Part shown: piece by piece, positions 26,978 through 35,866 of the stretch
How the letters are laid out: each line of letters starts with the position of its first letter
Position numbering within the stretch: position 1 is the first letter of the stretch
NCBI GenBank assembly: GCA_963790585.1
Contig: CAWBOY010000005.1
Location: 124,001 to 188,000, forward strand
Source of the DNA: CAWBOY01 sp963790585
GTDB taxonomy: Bacteria; Planctomycetota; Planctomycetia; Gemmatales; Gemmataceae
DNA length: 64,000 nt
Direction: 5' to 3'
Notes under the pieces: model-generated
Seen by the model: only the letters and a program-made list of their open reading frames with translations
The model's database searches: none
Told to the model about the DNA's origin: nothing
Translations under genes and position numbers: made by a program

Positions 26978-27835
26978 CTACCCCTTCTTCGGCAACCGCC
27001 CTTTTACAGAACGGCCCGTCTTGCCGGCAGCCTTCGGTTTCGACGCCGTGACTTTCGCGCCCACTTTTGCCTTCGCTGCCACGCGCTTCGCTGGCTTCTT
27101 CGAGGCGGCGGGCGCCTCATCCACATTCTCTGCTTCCGCTAACTCGATCCCGAAGACATCCGCCACATCGGCCGCTGCGAGGGTTTTCTTCTTCGTCGAG
27201 GTTTTCTTACCGACGCCGGCTACCGCCTCTTCGACCAATTCCAGGTGATCGGCATTGCGAAGCTTGAACAGTAGCTCCGGTTGGTGGTCGAGGCGCGCTC
27301 CGACTCCGTACATGACCGCCGCGACGTGTTTGCACATGCCAGCCCAGTCAGGGCAGGAGCAGGACATCTTGATTTCGCTTGGCTTGGGAAACAGGCCGCC
27401 TTCGCGGGCCGTGACCGTGGTGATGACATTGTTCGATAGCTTCCCGGCAAGCAACTCCACGATGGAGCCAATCTGACCCGCGCAACGCGCTTTGATTCTA
27501 TGCCATTCCTTGGTCGGCAGGGGCGTGATCGTGATGGCGACCTCGTACAACTCCGACCCGCTGACCAACGCCGTGACTTTGCCCGGTTGAATCTGTATGT
27601 CCACCACCGAGCCGTTGCGGACATAGGTCCGGCCACGGGGCAGGCGATTTTCAAAGTCGCTGTAAGACTCCAGGTTCTCGCACCAGGCCGTGCCCCAAAA
27701 CGTCTTGGCGATGTTACGACCTTCGATCACGACCGGGGTAACTGCCTGTCCTTTTTTCTGGCGCTTCGCAATCTCGCGCGCCGCTTTAGCCCGCCGCTCT
27801 GACACCGACACATAGGGCCGAAAGAAAAACCCCAT
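26978..27835 (-). CDS. SWIM zinc finger protein with basic tail
   Basis: A 285-residue protein. The N-terminal part (FFFRPYVSVSERRAKAAREI, then KTFWGTAWCENLESYSDFEN) is the conserved body of this bacterial family. The SWIM motif is CSCPDWAGMCKHVAAVMY at about residue 185, giving the CxCx6CxH zinc ligands. The last 75 residues are Ala/Lys-rich (KKTSTKKK, KRVAAKAKVGAKV), like a histone H1 tail, suggesting nucleic-acid binding. SWIM proteins of this kind are commonly encoded beside SNF2-family ATPases; such a gene lies at 35867-38572 on the same strand, but 8 kb of mobile elements now separate them. Confidence 0.93.
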   Translation of the reverse strand: MGFFFRPYVSVSERRAKAAREIAKRQKKGQAVTPVVIEGRNIAKTFWGTAWCENLESYSDFENRLPRGRTYVRNGSVVDIQIQPGKVTALVSGSELYEVAITITPLPTKEWHRIKARCAGQIGSIVELLAGKLSNNVITTVTAREGGLFPKPSEIKMSCSCPDWAGMCKHVAAVMYGVGARLDHQPELLFKLRNADHLELVEEAVAGVGKKTSTKKKTLAAADVADVFGIELAEAENVDEAPAASKKPAKRVAAKAKVGAKVTASKPKAAGKTGRSVKGRLPKKG

Positions 27836-27913
27836 GTAAGACTCCTTCCATGTAGAAATCGGGCGAAGTTCTTCTTCCCATAGTATTATACGTGCACACC
27901 GTGGCCACCTAAG

Positions 27914-29524
27914 TTCAAGTTTCGCACATTCCGGCGCATAAATCTAGCGCTGGGGCCGGTGATTTTTGACGGTCCGTCGAGTCACATGTGCCGGGATTGG
28001 TTGAAAAAAGACGGCGAGCAGCTGTCTCATCCGACTCGGCTGAGAAGCTCGGTAATCTGGGTGAGCCAGGTTTTTAGGCGACACCGTTTTGGAAGCAGTG
28101 TGTCGGTTTTCTCTTGGCAACTGACACGCCGTAGGGTGGTCAAAAGATCAGCAAACGAAGGCTCTTGTTTGCGTCGATACCACGGGCGGTACGGAAACTG
28201 GAGGAAGCGGTGACCCATCTGGTGGAACCAGACGACAACCAGGCTATACAGCAGCAGAGCCATCGGTGCGGTCCGCTGGACGGCCAGGGGCAAGCGGTTG
28301 GCAGGGTCTTCCAGCCCCAAAAATTGTTTGCAATTCTCGAAGGTGCATTCGATGGCCCAACGGCACGCATAGGTGGAGAGGATGTTGCGGGCATCCCAGT
28401 CAAGGTTGGTGCAGTAAAACATTTGATCGGGCCTTTTACCTTGAAGATCACGTGTCAAGACGATGGTCAAAAGACGCTGGCCACCAGCCTTGTAGTACAA
28501 GGCTTGCTGGGTTTTGACCTGTAGGACAGCATGGAGTCCGAACTGATCGAAGTGGAGTTCCGTCCAGGGCTGCGTGGCATCGTCGGCCCATTGGGCCATG
28601 CTCGGCAAACGTGTACCCTTCTTTCGAGGAGCCCCTTTGCCTTTTGTCGTACGTGGCTGTGGGAGAGCATAAAGGGCGCCTTTGGGATGGACGTGGCTGA
28701 TCAAGTGAACGTTGGCCGGGAGGTAGGACAGAACGCTCCTGCCGCCATAGGCACTGTCGCCTGTAACGACGATTTCGTCTTGAGGAAACCAGGTAGAGAC
28801 CAAGGAAATCAACTCGACGGCCAGTTCGGGCCGGGTGCGATGGTTGGGGTCGGCCTTGGTCTTGGCGGCTTTGGCTTTGCTCTTTTTTCCCTTGGTGAGA
28901 CCTTGGCGATTGCGATACAACCTCATGGTGATTGGTAAGGCAAAGACTTTGGTGGGTGCCCAGAAGGGGTGGGCGATGACGAGGCAGAGGACGACCCAAT
29001 CGTGTCCCCAACTAACAAGAGGTTTGGCGCGGCTGGAGATGAGGGGATCGTAGTGCATGCCGGCGCCGTAAACAGTGAGGCCACGTTTACGACACAAGGT
29101 ATCATCGACGGCCCACGACAAGGAAGCGCCCAGGGCGAACACGCGTGCCACTAATTTGGCCAGGTGCAAAGACAAGACATCCCTATCCCAGGCGGCATGA
29201 CTGAAAAAGCGATGGAAGCGGCACCAGTGTCCGTTGTCGAGGTTGCCTCCCGTGAAGATGACGTCGGTGACGTAGCGGCGGCGTGGAGAGAGAACCCAGC
29301 CGGAGATGATCTCGACGAAGGTCTGAAAGGTTGGGGCGGTGAAAACAGGAACGAAATGCTGTAGCAGAGCAACGAAAGAGGCGGTAACTTCCATAGATCG
29401 GCTTCCTTGCCACGGGGCGACCTGGAATAGTAGATGATCCCAAGTTACCAAACCGAGCCGGGAAGCCGAACTTTTTTCTCCCGCGAGATGCTGCCAACAG
29501 ACCCTAAAATGTGCGAAACTTGAA
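27914..29524 (-). mobile_element. IS701-type insertion sequence at left tip of the island
   Basis: Perfect 17-base terminal inverted repeats, TTCAAGTTTCGCACATT at 27914-27930 and its complement at 29508-29524, enclose one transposase gene. CTAAG stands directly outside both ends (27909-27913 and 29525-29529), a target duplication of five bases, or four (CTAA) with one base more in the element. The right flank is the first base pairs of the IS4-type element, so this copy landed exactly at that element's end. Length 1611 bases. Confidence 0.9.
28027..29394 (-). CDS. IS701 family transposase
   Basis: A 455-residue DDE transposase. The start at 29394 (MEVTASFVALLQHFVPVFTA) is preferred, as AAGGAAG lies upstream; an upstream alternative at 29451 is possible. 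Catalytic residues appear as Asp in SWAVDDTLC, Asp in VVTGDSAYGG and Glu in CRWAIECTFENCKQFLG. The frame is intact and the terminal repeats are perfect, so the element may still be active. It is the only gene of the element. Confidence 0.92.
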   Translation of the reverse strand: MEVTASFVALLQHFVPVFTAPTFQTFVEIISGWVLSPRRRYVTDVIFTGGNLDNGHWCRFHRFFSHAAWDRDVLSLHLAKLVARVFALGASLSWAVDDTLCRKRGLTVYGAGMHYDPLISSRAKPLVSWGHDWVVLCLVIAHPFWAPTKVFALPITMRLYRNRQGLTKGKKSKAKAAKTKADPNHRTRPELAVELISLVSTWFPQDEIVVTGDSAYGGRSVLSYLPANVHLISHVHPKGALYALPQPRTTKGKGAPRKKGTRLPSMAQWADDATQPWTELHFDQFGLHAVLQVKTQQALYYKAGGQRLLTIVLTRDLQGKRPDQMFYCTNLDWDARNILSTYACRWAIECTFENCKQFLGLEDPANRLPLAVQRTAPMALLLYSLVVVWFHQMGHRFLQFPYRPWYRRKQEPSFADLLTTLRRVSCQEKTDTLLPKRCRLKTWLTQITELLSRVG

Positions 29525-29556
29525 CTAAGAGCCTATCCGAAAAAGGGGACGGGCAC

Positions 29557-29604
29557 CATTGCCGGAACGGCCCGAAGGGTGCTTCGCACAATGGTACCTG
29601 ACCC
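29557..29604. repeat. 48-base palindromic insert inside the left end of the IS4-type element
   Basis: The left terminal repeat of the IS4-type element is interrupted, relative to the right one, by 48 bases with inverted ends (CACCATTG near the left, CAATGGTACC near the right). The flanks GGGCAC and GAATGG are adjacent in the right terminal repeat. It resembles the hairpin elements found elsewhere in the window. Confidence 0.6.
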
Positions 29605-29835
29605 GAATGGCACTTCCATCCCCAACATATTATATAGTAACAACTTATGAAATCCATTCCCTCCTCCTAAATGCGTCAGCCGGTCCTCGATTACGGCCTT
29701 TCGCGGGCCCGGTCCTTTCCCTTCTATAGCCGGCCTTTTCTAAGCCTGGTACGGATTTTCCACCTTGAGACGCTCTGGCGTTCGAGATGGATCATCGTCT
29801 CGTCGCCTCCTTCGATGGGACCAATTTTTTCGATT

Positions 29836-30353
29836 TCAAGCTTGTAATAATTCCGCCCGTTCCTCGACGCGTGGCTTGAGCATTCGGGAATAGCCTTTCG
29901 GTCGTCGTTTGACTTTGCGTGGCTCGCAGCGATCGGGACGGTTGCCCACGCGATGCGTGCCGATCGCTCGCAGCAGCGCCTGAATACGCAACGGCAAGTC
30001 CGCGGGAGTGGAAGTCAGCAATAGAGTGCGGTATTCAGCCAACGTTTGTAGGGCTCCAGTGAAACTGAGGTGACGCGGCGTCACGTCATGCGCACGCGCG
30101 GCCTGTGCCATTACCTGGCGAACCAGATTGTACGCCAACAAGTTGGTCCATATCTCCTTCCGCACCATACCTGGAGTTTTGCAGCGCAAAATCTCCATAC
30201 TCATGTGGGTCTTGATAGAACGGAGATCAATCTCCCCATTCCAACGTTTGTGGTACAGCTCCGTAATCGCCTCCAGCGGATACGTCTCAGGGTCGGTGAA
30301 GGTCGTGACCACTACCAATTCACGTACCCGGCATCCCCGCGTGGTTATGGAGG
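29836..30353 (-). pseudogene. IS4 family transposase, C-terminal part (split gene)
   Basis: The C-terminal 172 codons of the IS4-type transposase, cut from its start by the IS630-type element. It contains the third catalytic residue, Glu, in TELYHKRWNGEIDLRSIK, the YREK-like region of the family. The first complete codons after the insertion point read TSITTRGCRVRELVVVTTF. Joined to the part at 32776-33664 with one TA removed, the frame is unbroken at 469 codons including the stop. The gene is dead as long as the insertion stays. Confidence 0.9.
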
Positions 30354-31459
30354 TATTACCCTGGCACGGTAGTTGCTCACTAATCTAGAATTACAAGTAC
30401 CTCAGCCCGAGCTTCGAGGTGTTACTATGTCTATTACTCTTCCCGATGCCCGCCATCTCTCGGACGATTCGTTGGAGACCTTGCGTTTACGTGCCTTGCA
30501 TGGCTTGGAGCTTGGCTATTCCGAAACCGATCTCGCCGAACTCCTCGGCGTCCGCCGCGAAACCATCTCCCGCTGGAATACCGCCTATTACGCCGAAGGC
30601 TTGGACGCCCTGCCCGGCGGGCGCACCGGCCGGCCTTTGGGCTCGGGCCGTATGCTCTCCGAGGCCCAAGCTCAAACCATTCGCGACCAGATCGACTACT
30701 TCTCGCCCCAGCAAGTGGGCCTGAAACACGCCCTGTGGACACGCCAAGCCGTCGCCGACCTCATCCGAAGAGATCTCGGCATCGAACTGGCCCTACGCAC
30801 CGTGGGCAAGTATCTCCAACGCTGGGGCTACACCTCCAAAAAGCCCGCCCGCAAGTCGCGTCACCAAGATCCCGATGAAGTCGAACAGTGGTTGCAGGAT
30901 ACCTATCCGGCCATTGAGGCCCAAGCCCAACGAGACAACGCGGAGATTTTGTGGGCGGATGAGGTTGGCGTGCAGGCCGACCACCATCCCGGTTCGGGTT
31001 ATGCCCGCCGGGGCGAGCGTGCCACCATGGAGGTGCCGCAACCACATCTGCGGGTCAATCAGATCTCGGCGATCAGCAATGAGGGCACGGTGCGTTTTAT
31101 GACGTACAAGGGGTCGTTCACGGCGGAAGTCTTTCTCCAGTTCTTGACTCTCTTGATCAGTGGGGCGAAGCGGAAGATTCTGTTGATCGTGGACCAGTTG
31201 GGCTCCCACACCAAGGCGGAGGTACAGTCCTGGGTAGAGGCGCGTCAGGAGCAGATCGAGTTGTTTTACCTGCCGACGTATTCGCCGGAACTCAATCCGG
31301 TGGAATATTTGAACAATGACATGAAGGGGAACATCAACAAGGCTGGCCTGCCGCCGGACAAGCCGACGTTGCAAGAGCGGTTGTTCGGATTCATGAGGAA
31401 GTTGAGCGGGATGCCTCGACATGTTATGAGTTATTTCCTTCATCCGCAGACCCAATATG

Positions 31460-32721
31460 CAGGGCAATCGCATCTAAACGCCTGTTCATTATTGGCTGTT
31501 CAGTTGTCAGGGACAAGGTTACTGCGAATGATTCTGGTGGAACGTACCCGTTTCACGGAGGAAAAGACTCATGGCGCAGACCCAAGCAACCCCCTTTCTT
31601 GCCGCTTTTGCCCAGTTGCAGGATCCACGCATCAACCGTACCAAGCATCACCGACTGCTGGACATCCTCTTCATCGCCCTGTGCGCTGTCGTCAGCGGCG
31701 CCAACGATTGCGTGGCCATGGAAAAGTTCGCCAAGAGCAAGCGCGTCTGGCTCGAAAAATTCCTGGATCTGCCCGACCGCGTGCCGTCGCATGACACCTT
31801 CGCTCGTGTGTTCGCCGCCCTGGATGGCAAAGCCTTTGTCGAGTGTTTTCTGAGCTGGGTGACCAGCCTCGAACGGAGTACGTCCGGCCAGGTGGTGGCC
31901 ATCGACGGCAAGACGGCTCGTGCGACGTTGGATCGAGCCAAGAGCAAGCATCCGCTTCATGTCGTTAGCGCCTGGGCCACGGAGAACCAATTGCTTTTGG
32001 GTCAGGAAGTGGTCGATGACAAATCCAATGAGATCACAGCGATTCCTAAACTGTTGGAGGTGTTGGAATTGACGGGAGCGATTGTGACTTTGGATGCCAT
32101 GGGATGTCAGAAAGAGATTGCCAGCAAGATACGAGAAAAGGGAGCCGATTATGTGCTGGCGGTGAAAGGGAATCAGGAGCATTTGGAGCAGGACATCGTG
32201 GAGGCGTTTGCCGCCGTGGACGAGGGTCGTAGCACGGCAACGGTGCAAACGCACACGGAGCAGGACAAGGGGCACGGTCGCTTGGAAACGCGCTGGACGC
32301 AGACGATGGCGGTACCCAAGACGTTGCGTCATCAGGAGGATTGGCGGGATCTGGTGAGCATCGCCCGTTGCACGCGTAGCTACCAGGAGGGTGGAGTGGA
32401 GAAGTCGGAGGTGCGTTATTTTATAAGCAGCCTGCAACCCAAGGCGAAGCAGATGGCGGGAGCGATACGGAGTCATTGGGGAGTGGAGAATGGCTTGCAT
32501 TGGGTGTTGGACATGTATTTTGCGGAGGATCGCAATCGTGCTCGGACGGGCCATGCGGCAGGGAACCTGGCGTTGTTACGACGCTGGGTCATCTCGTTAT
32601 TGCGGCAGGACGAATCGACCAAAGGCGGCATCGAGAAGAAGCGCTTGCAAGCAGGCTGGAACGACGAAACGCGCGAGGCCATTCTTGGCCTTTTTATGGG
32701 GGATTAGATGCGATTGCCCTG
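31460..32721 (+). mobile_element. ISAs1-type insertion sequence inside IS630 copy 1
   Basis: Perfect terminal inverted repeats of at least 18 bases (CAGGGCAATCGCATCTAA) at 31460 and 32704-32721, flanked by a perfect 10-base target duplication ACCCAATATG at 31450-31459 and 32722-32731. In IS630 copy 2 this ten-base site occurs once. Length 1262 bases. It is the innermost and therefore a later insertion than IS630 copy 1. Confidence 0.95.
31571..32707 (+). CDS. ISAs1 family transposase
   Basis: A 378-residue intact transposase. It has the DDE_Tnp_1-associated N-terminal region (FAQLQDPRINRTKHHRLLDI) and the DDE core with Asp in VVAIDGKTARATLD, Asp in IVTLDAMGCQKEIA and the C-terminal HWGVENGLHWVLDMYFAEDR, which carries the Glu. 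The ATG at 31571 follows GGAGGAA. All features of a working element are present, including perfect ends and target duplication. Confidence 0.95.
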   Translation: MAQTQATPFLAAFAQLQDPRINRTKHHRLLDILFIALCAVVSGANDCVAMEKFAKSKRVWLEKFLDLPDRVPSHDTFARVFAALDGKAFVECFLSWVTSLERSTSGQVVAIDGKTARATLDRAKSKHPLHVVSAWATENQLLLGQEVVDDKSNEITAIPKLLEVLELTGAIVTLDAMGCQKEIASKIREKGADYVLAVKGNQEHLEQDIVEAFAAVDEGRSTATVQTHTEQDKGHGRLETRWTQTMAVPKTLRHQEDWRDLVSIARCTRSYQEGGVEKSEVRYFISSLQPKAKQMAGAIRSHWGVENGLHWVLDMYFAEDRNRARTGHAAGNLALLRRWVISLLRQDESTKGGIEKKRLQAGWNDETREAILGLFMGD

Positions 32722-32775
32722 ACCCAATATGCCGCTCCAATGGAATTAGGTTGATCTAATTTCGTGCCGGGGTAA

Positions 32776-33664
32776 TACGTACCTCACGCATACTGAGTTC
32801 CTCCGGAAGGGAGTCGTAGGTTTCCTGGTCCATCCACTTGGGGCGTCGGGGTTTTCTCCAGGCGACCACATGGTCATTAGGGCTCAGCCGTTGGCCACGA
32901 CTGAAGTCCGTATGCCGCAAGTGATGTTGGCGAAAAACAACATCAATGCCGCGAGCCTGGGCCAAGGCAATCATCCAGTACGAGCAGTAGTATCGATCAG
33001 CCAACAGCACGTCACCGGGCCGTAAGCTGCCGAGCAAGGTGCGAATCAACGCCGTCTCCCCGGTTTCTTTTCCTCGGTAGGGGCCGAAGGCGGAGTCGAG
33101 CACGGCGGCCGTCGCCAAGCCAATGAGCGCAACCCAACGCATGATGGGAAAACCCACACCCGGTCGCTGGGACCGCGACTGGGGATAGGCGGCCTGGTTG
33201 GCCGCCGTGTCAGGCATCGATAGGGTCGAGCCATCGACCAGGACGACCCGATGGCCGTGCCATCGCCAGGCCTCGGGGGCCTGGTCTTCGAGTTGGCAAC
33301 CGACATCACAGGCCAGACGTCTGAGGAAGCGTTCCGCCAACTTGGCCCGCGCCTTACAATAGGCTCCTGTACCCGCATGGCACGTGGGACGTCCCAGGAC
33401 GCTAAGTAACATCATGATACGTGAGACAGCGGCCACACACGACTTGGATGCCGAGGCGACCTGGGCGAGAAAAGCCCACAGGGTTACAGGTACGGAGTAA
33501 ACATCGGAGTCAGCCGTCCCAAAAGGGATCTGCTCTTGAGCCGCGACTTCCTCGATGCGTTCGGCAGTCAAGACGTCGTGAAAAGAAAGTGAGTCGGCTT
33601 GGGCGAAACTGTCAAGTGTTTGTTGAAACGAAGCCACAGTGGCGTGAGGTGTATAAAAAGGCAT
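32776..33664 (-). pseudogene. IS4 family transposase, N-terminal part (split gene)
   Basis: The first 296 codons of the IS4-type transposase, starting at the ATG at 33664 (MPFYTPHATVASFQQTLDSF). It holds the first two catalytic residues: Asp in VVLVDGSTLSMPD and Asp in VLLADRYYCSYW. After REVR the frame enters the IS630-type element and stops within it. The remaining part is at 29836-30353. The N-terminal region QIPFGTADSDVYSVPVTLWA is typical of this IS4 subgroup. Confidence 0.9.
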
Positions 33665-33861
33665 AGAGGCCTTCCTTGACCCTAGGTCGCCAAACCACAC
33701 TCAAGGAAGGCCTCACACAAAAAGCATAGGCAAGGAAGGCCTACGCCACAATAGGAATCAAGAAACTTGCGATCAAAACCAAAAAATTGAACGCGAGGCG
33801 TGGAAGGTGCGATCAAAGAGACAATTTTGGCGTGGAAGTGCCATTCGTGCCCGTCCCCTTT

Positions 33862-35853
33862 GTGCGCCGTGCCAAGGCGTAACTTTTCAGTGGGTGCGAA
33901 TCCCACCCGGCAACTGGTCGTTCCAGCCGGTAGCAATCGGAGCGGCAGTGGAGGTAACGAAACTGTCGAAGCCTTCGATGGAAAGGGTCGTTTGAGCGAC
34001 TCCGCGAGCAGGCAGGCCGTAACGTGAGTGAACGCTGAGCAGGCCTCGAAACGGGTAATGTGGTAGCCGACCCAGCAAAGGGATGGGGAAGGCCGCAGAC
34101 GTGAGGATACAGGGGGAACGACTTTAGCCCCACCCGCGTTGCCACCGGGGTAATGGCGACGGCATGTCGGCATAGGAAAGTTAACGCAACACGGGAAACC
34201 CTCTGCGGTGGCAGCAGTGCCAACCGGACGCCCGCGAGGGACAGGCCGGGCCGCTTGGGGTGGCGGAGAGGCTCGTAGTACCGCTGAAGCCGGGTAACGC
34301 CGGTGGAGGGAAGGGGCCTTGGTTCAAGGACAGCGTCCGAAGGAAAGAGAGCCAGGAGATTGGTGATGAGCCTAACACCTCCCGATACGGTTCGGAAACT
34401 CCAGGAGACGTTGCATGCCAAAGCGAAGAGAGCACCCACCTATCGGTTCTATGCGTTGTACGACAAGGTGTACCGGGCCGATGTGCTGGGCCATGCGTAC
34501 CTGTGCTGTGCCGCTAACGACGGCGCGGCGGGGGTGGATGGCCAGACGTTCACGGACATCGAGGAGTACGGGCTGGACCGTTGGCTGGGTGAACTGACGG
34601 AAGAACTCCGAAACAAAGCGTATCGCCCGCAAGCAGTCCGACGGGTGTACATACCGAAGTCGGATGGCAAACAGCGACCGTTGGGCATTCCAACGATCCG
34701 CGACCGCGTCGTGCAGATGGCTGTGTTGCTCGTCTTGGAGCCGATCTTCGAGGCGGACTTGCAGCCGGAACAATTTGCTTATCGGCAAGGCCGAAGCGCT
34801 CTGGACGCGATCGAGCAGGTCCAATTGTTGCTAGACAACGGGCATACGGAGATTGTCGATGCGGACTTGAGTGGGTACTTCGATAGCATCCCCCACGCCG
34901 AGTTAATGGCATCGGTGAGCCGACGGCTTAGTGACGGGCTACTACTGGCCCTGATCAAAAGCTGGTTGGAGGCACCGGTGGAAGACCTTGGAGATCGTGG
35001 GGACAAGCGTCGAACGACTCGCAACAAGGACGAGGGTCGCGGCACCCCGCAAGGGGGCGTGCTCTCGCCGCTGCTGGCGAATCTCTACATGCGTCGCTTC
35101 GTGCTGGGCTGGAAGACAAACGGGCATGCCAATCGTCTTGAGGCGCGTATCGTCAATTATGCGGACGACTTTGTGATCTGCTGCCGTGGTACGGCTCTTG
35201 AAGCCGAGGCGGTGATGCGGCGCATGATGTCGAAGCTGCGGTTGACGGTGAACGAGACGAAGACCCGGGTTTGCCGCTTGCCGGACGAGACGTTTTCGTT
35301 TTTGGGTTACACGTTCGGTCGGAACTGGTCGCCGAAGACGGGGCGTAGCTACATCGGTCCCCGTCCGGCCGTCAAGAAGATCCACGGGATCTGTGAGGTG
35401 ATCCGCGATCAGACCAGCCGAACGTGGCAGTGGTTGTCTTGCCGGGCGTTAATAACTCGCGTCAACAGCCGACTGGTGGGCTGGGCGAACTATTTTTGTC
35501 TCGGTAACACGGCCCCGGCCATGAAGCAGGTGATGGCGCACACCTGTCAACGGCTCCGTCAGTGGCTGGGTCGGAAGCACCGCGTGCAGGGTACGGCCCG
35601 ACAGTGTTATTCGGATCGTTACCTGCGTGAGGACCTGGGATTAGTGTGGCTTCCAGGGCGACCGCGACCTCGCGTCTTGTGAGCGAACGCATGAGTTACC
35701 TTGTCCGAGAGCCGGATGCCTTAATAGGGCCCGTCCGGTTCGACGAGCGGGAAGTGGAAACGGGGCATGGCCGGGAGATTGAGGCACCGGCCAACGAAAG
35801 GGCCGGATACCGCTGGACTCGACCTAAACCACCGCGCCACTTCTCGACTCTAC
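33862..35853 (+). mobile_element. Group II intron with reverse transcriptase, inserted in the IS4-type right end
   Basis: The 5' boundary is GTGCGCC at 33862 and the 3' boundary ends CTAC at 35853. Joining the flanks restores CCCCTTTTTCGGATAGGC, the exact complement of the left end of the IS4-type element, so both splice sites are fixed to the base; the ends GTGCG and AC fit group II rules. A domain V-like hairpin is at about 35709-35742 (GAGCCGGATGCC ... GTCCGGTTC). A possible pairing of the 5' exon CCCTTT with AAAGGG at 33982 or near 34077 is inference. Length 1992. Confidence 0.9.
34366..35682 (+). CDS. ltrA: Group II intron reverse transcriptase/maturase
   Basis: A 438-residue intron-encoded protein. 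The start at 34366 follows CCAGGAGA. Reverse-transcriptase blocks are in order: AAGVDGQTF, RRVYIPKSDGKQRPLGIPTI, FAYRQGRSALDAIEQV, IVDADLSGYFDSIPH, GTPQGGVLSPLLANLYM and the active-site YADD in IVNYADDFVICC. The maturase (X) domain follows (ALITRVNSRLVGWANYF). No HNH endonuclease domain follows, so it is an endonuclease-less type. All in one intact frame; the intron may be able to move. Confidence 0.93.
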   Translation: MSLTPPDTVRKLQETLHAKAKRAPTYRFYALYDKVYRADVLGHAYLCCAANDGAAGVDGQTFTDIEEYGLDRWLGELTEELRNKAYRPQAVRRVYIPKSDGKQRPLGIPTIRDRVVQMAVLLVLEPIFEADLQPEQFAYRQGRSALDAIEQVQLLLDNGHTEIVDADLSGYFDSIPHAELMASVSRRLSDGLLLALIKSWLEAPVEDLGDRGDKRRTTRNKDEGRGTPQGGVLSPLLANLYMRRFVLGWKTNGHANRLEARIVNYADDFVICCRGTALEAEAVMRRMMSKLRLTVNETKTRVCRLPDETFSFLGYTFGRNWSPKTGRSYIGPRPAVKKIHGICEVIRDQTSRTWQWLSCRALITRVNSRLVGWANYFCLGNTAPAMKQVMAHTCQRLRQWLGRKHRVQGTARQCYSDRYLREDLGLVWLPGRPRPRVL

Positions 35854-35866
35854 TTCGGATAGGCTC

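Larger units (their letters stand above)
30427..32754 (+). pseudogene. IS630 family transposase copy 1, interrupted by ISAs1-type element
   Basis: Starts MSITLPDARHLSDDSLETLR and matches the intact copy at 53221-54276 without an amino-acid difference, up to HPQTQYA. There the ISAs1-type element enters at 31460, only six codons before the natural stop, and the frame runs on into it. Catalytic residues are all before the break: Asp in ILWADEVGVQ, Asp in LLIVDQLGSH and Glu in SPELNPVEYLN. The truncated protein with its foreign tail might still be active. Helix-turn-helix region: YSETDLAELLGVRRETISRW. Confidence 0.9.
30356..32775 (+). mobile_element. IS630-type insertion sequence copy 1, itself interrupted
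   Basis: Bounded by TTACCCTGGCACG at the left and its near complement CGTGCCGGGGTAA at the right, each directly next to a TA dinucleotide (30354-30355 and 32776-32777), as expected for IS630/Tc1-like elements. Total 2420 bases. Without the inner ISAs1-type element (1262) and its 10-base duplication it is 1148 bases, exactly the length of copy 2 at 53200-54347. It sits in the IS4-type transposase gene. Confidence 0.93.

Noticed and set aside
33800..34365. Small ORFs in the 5' part of the group II intron
   Set aside because: This stretch is structured intron RNA (domains I-III); the ORFs have no ribosome site or motif.
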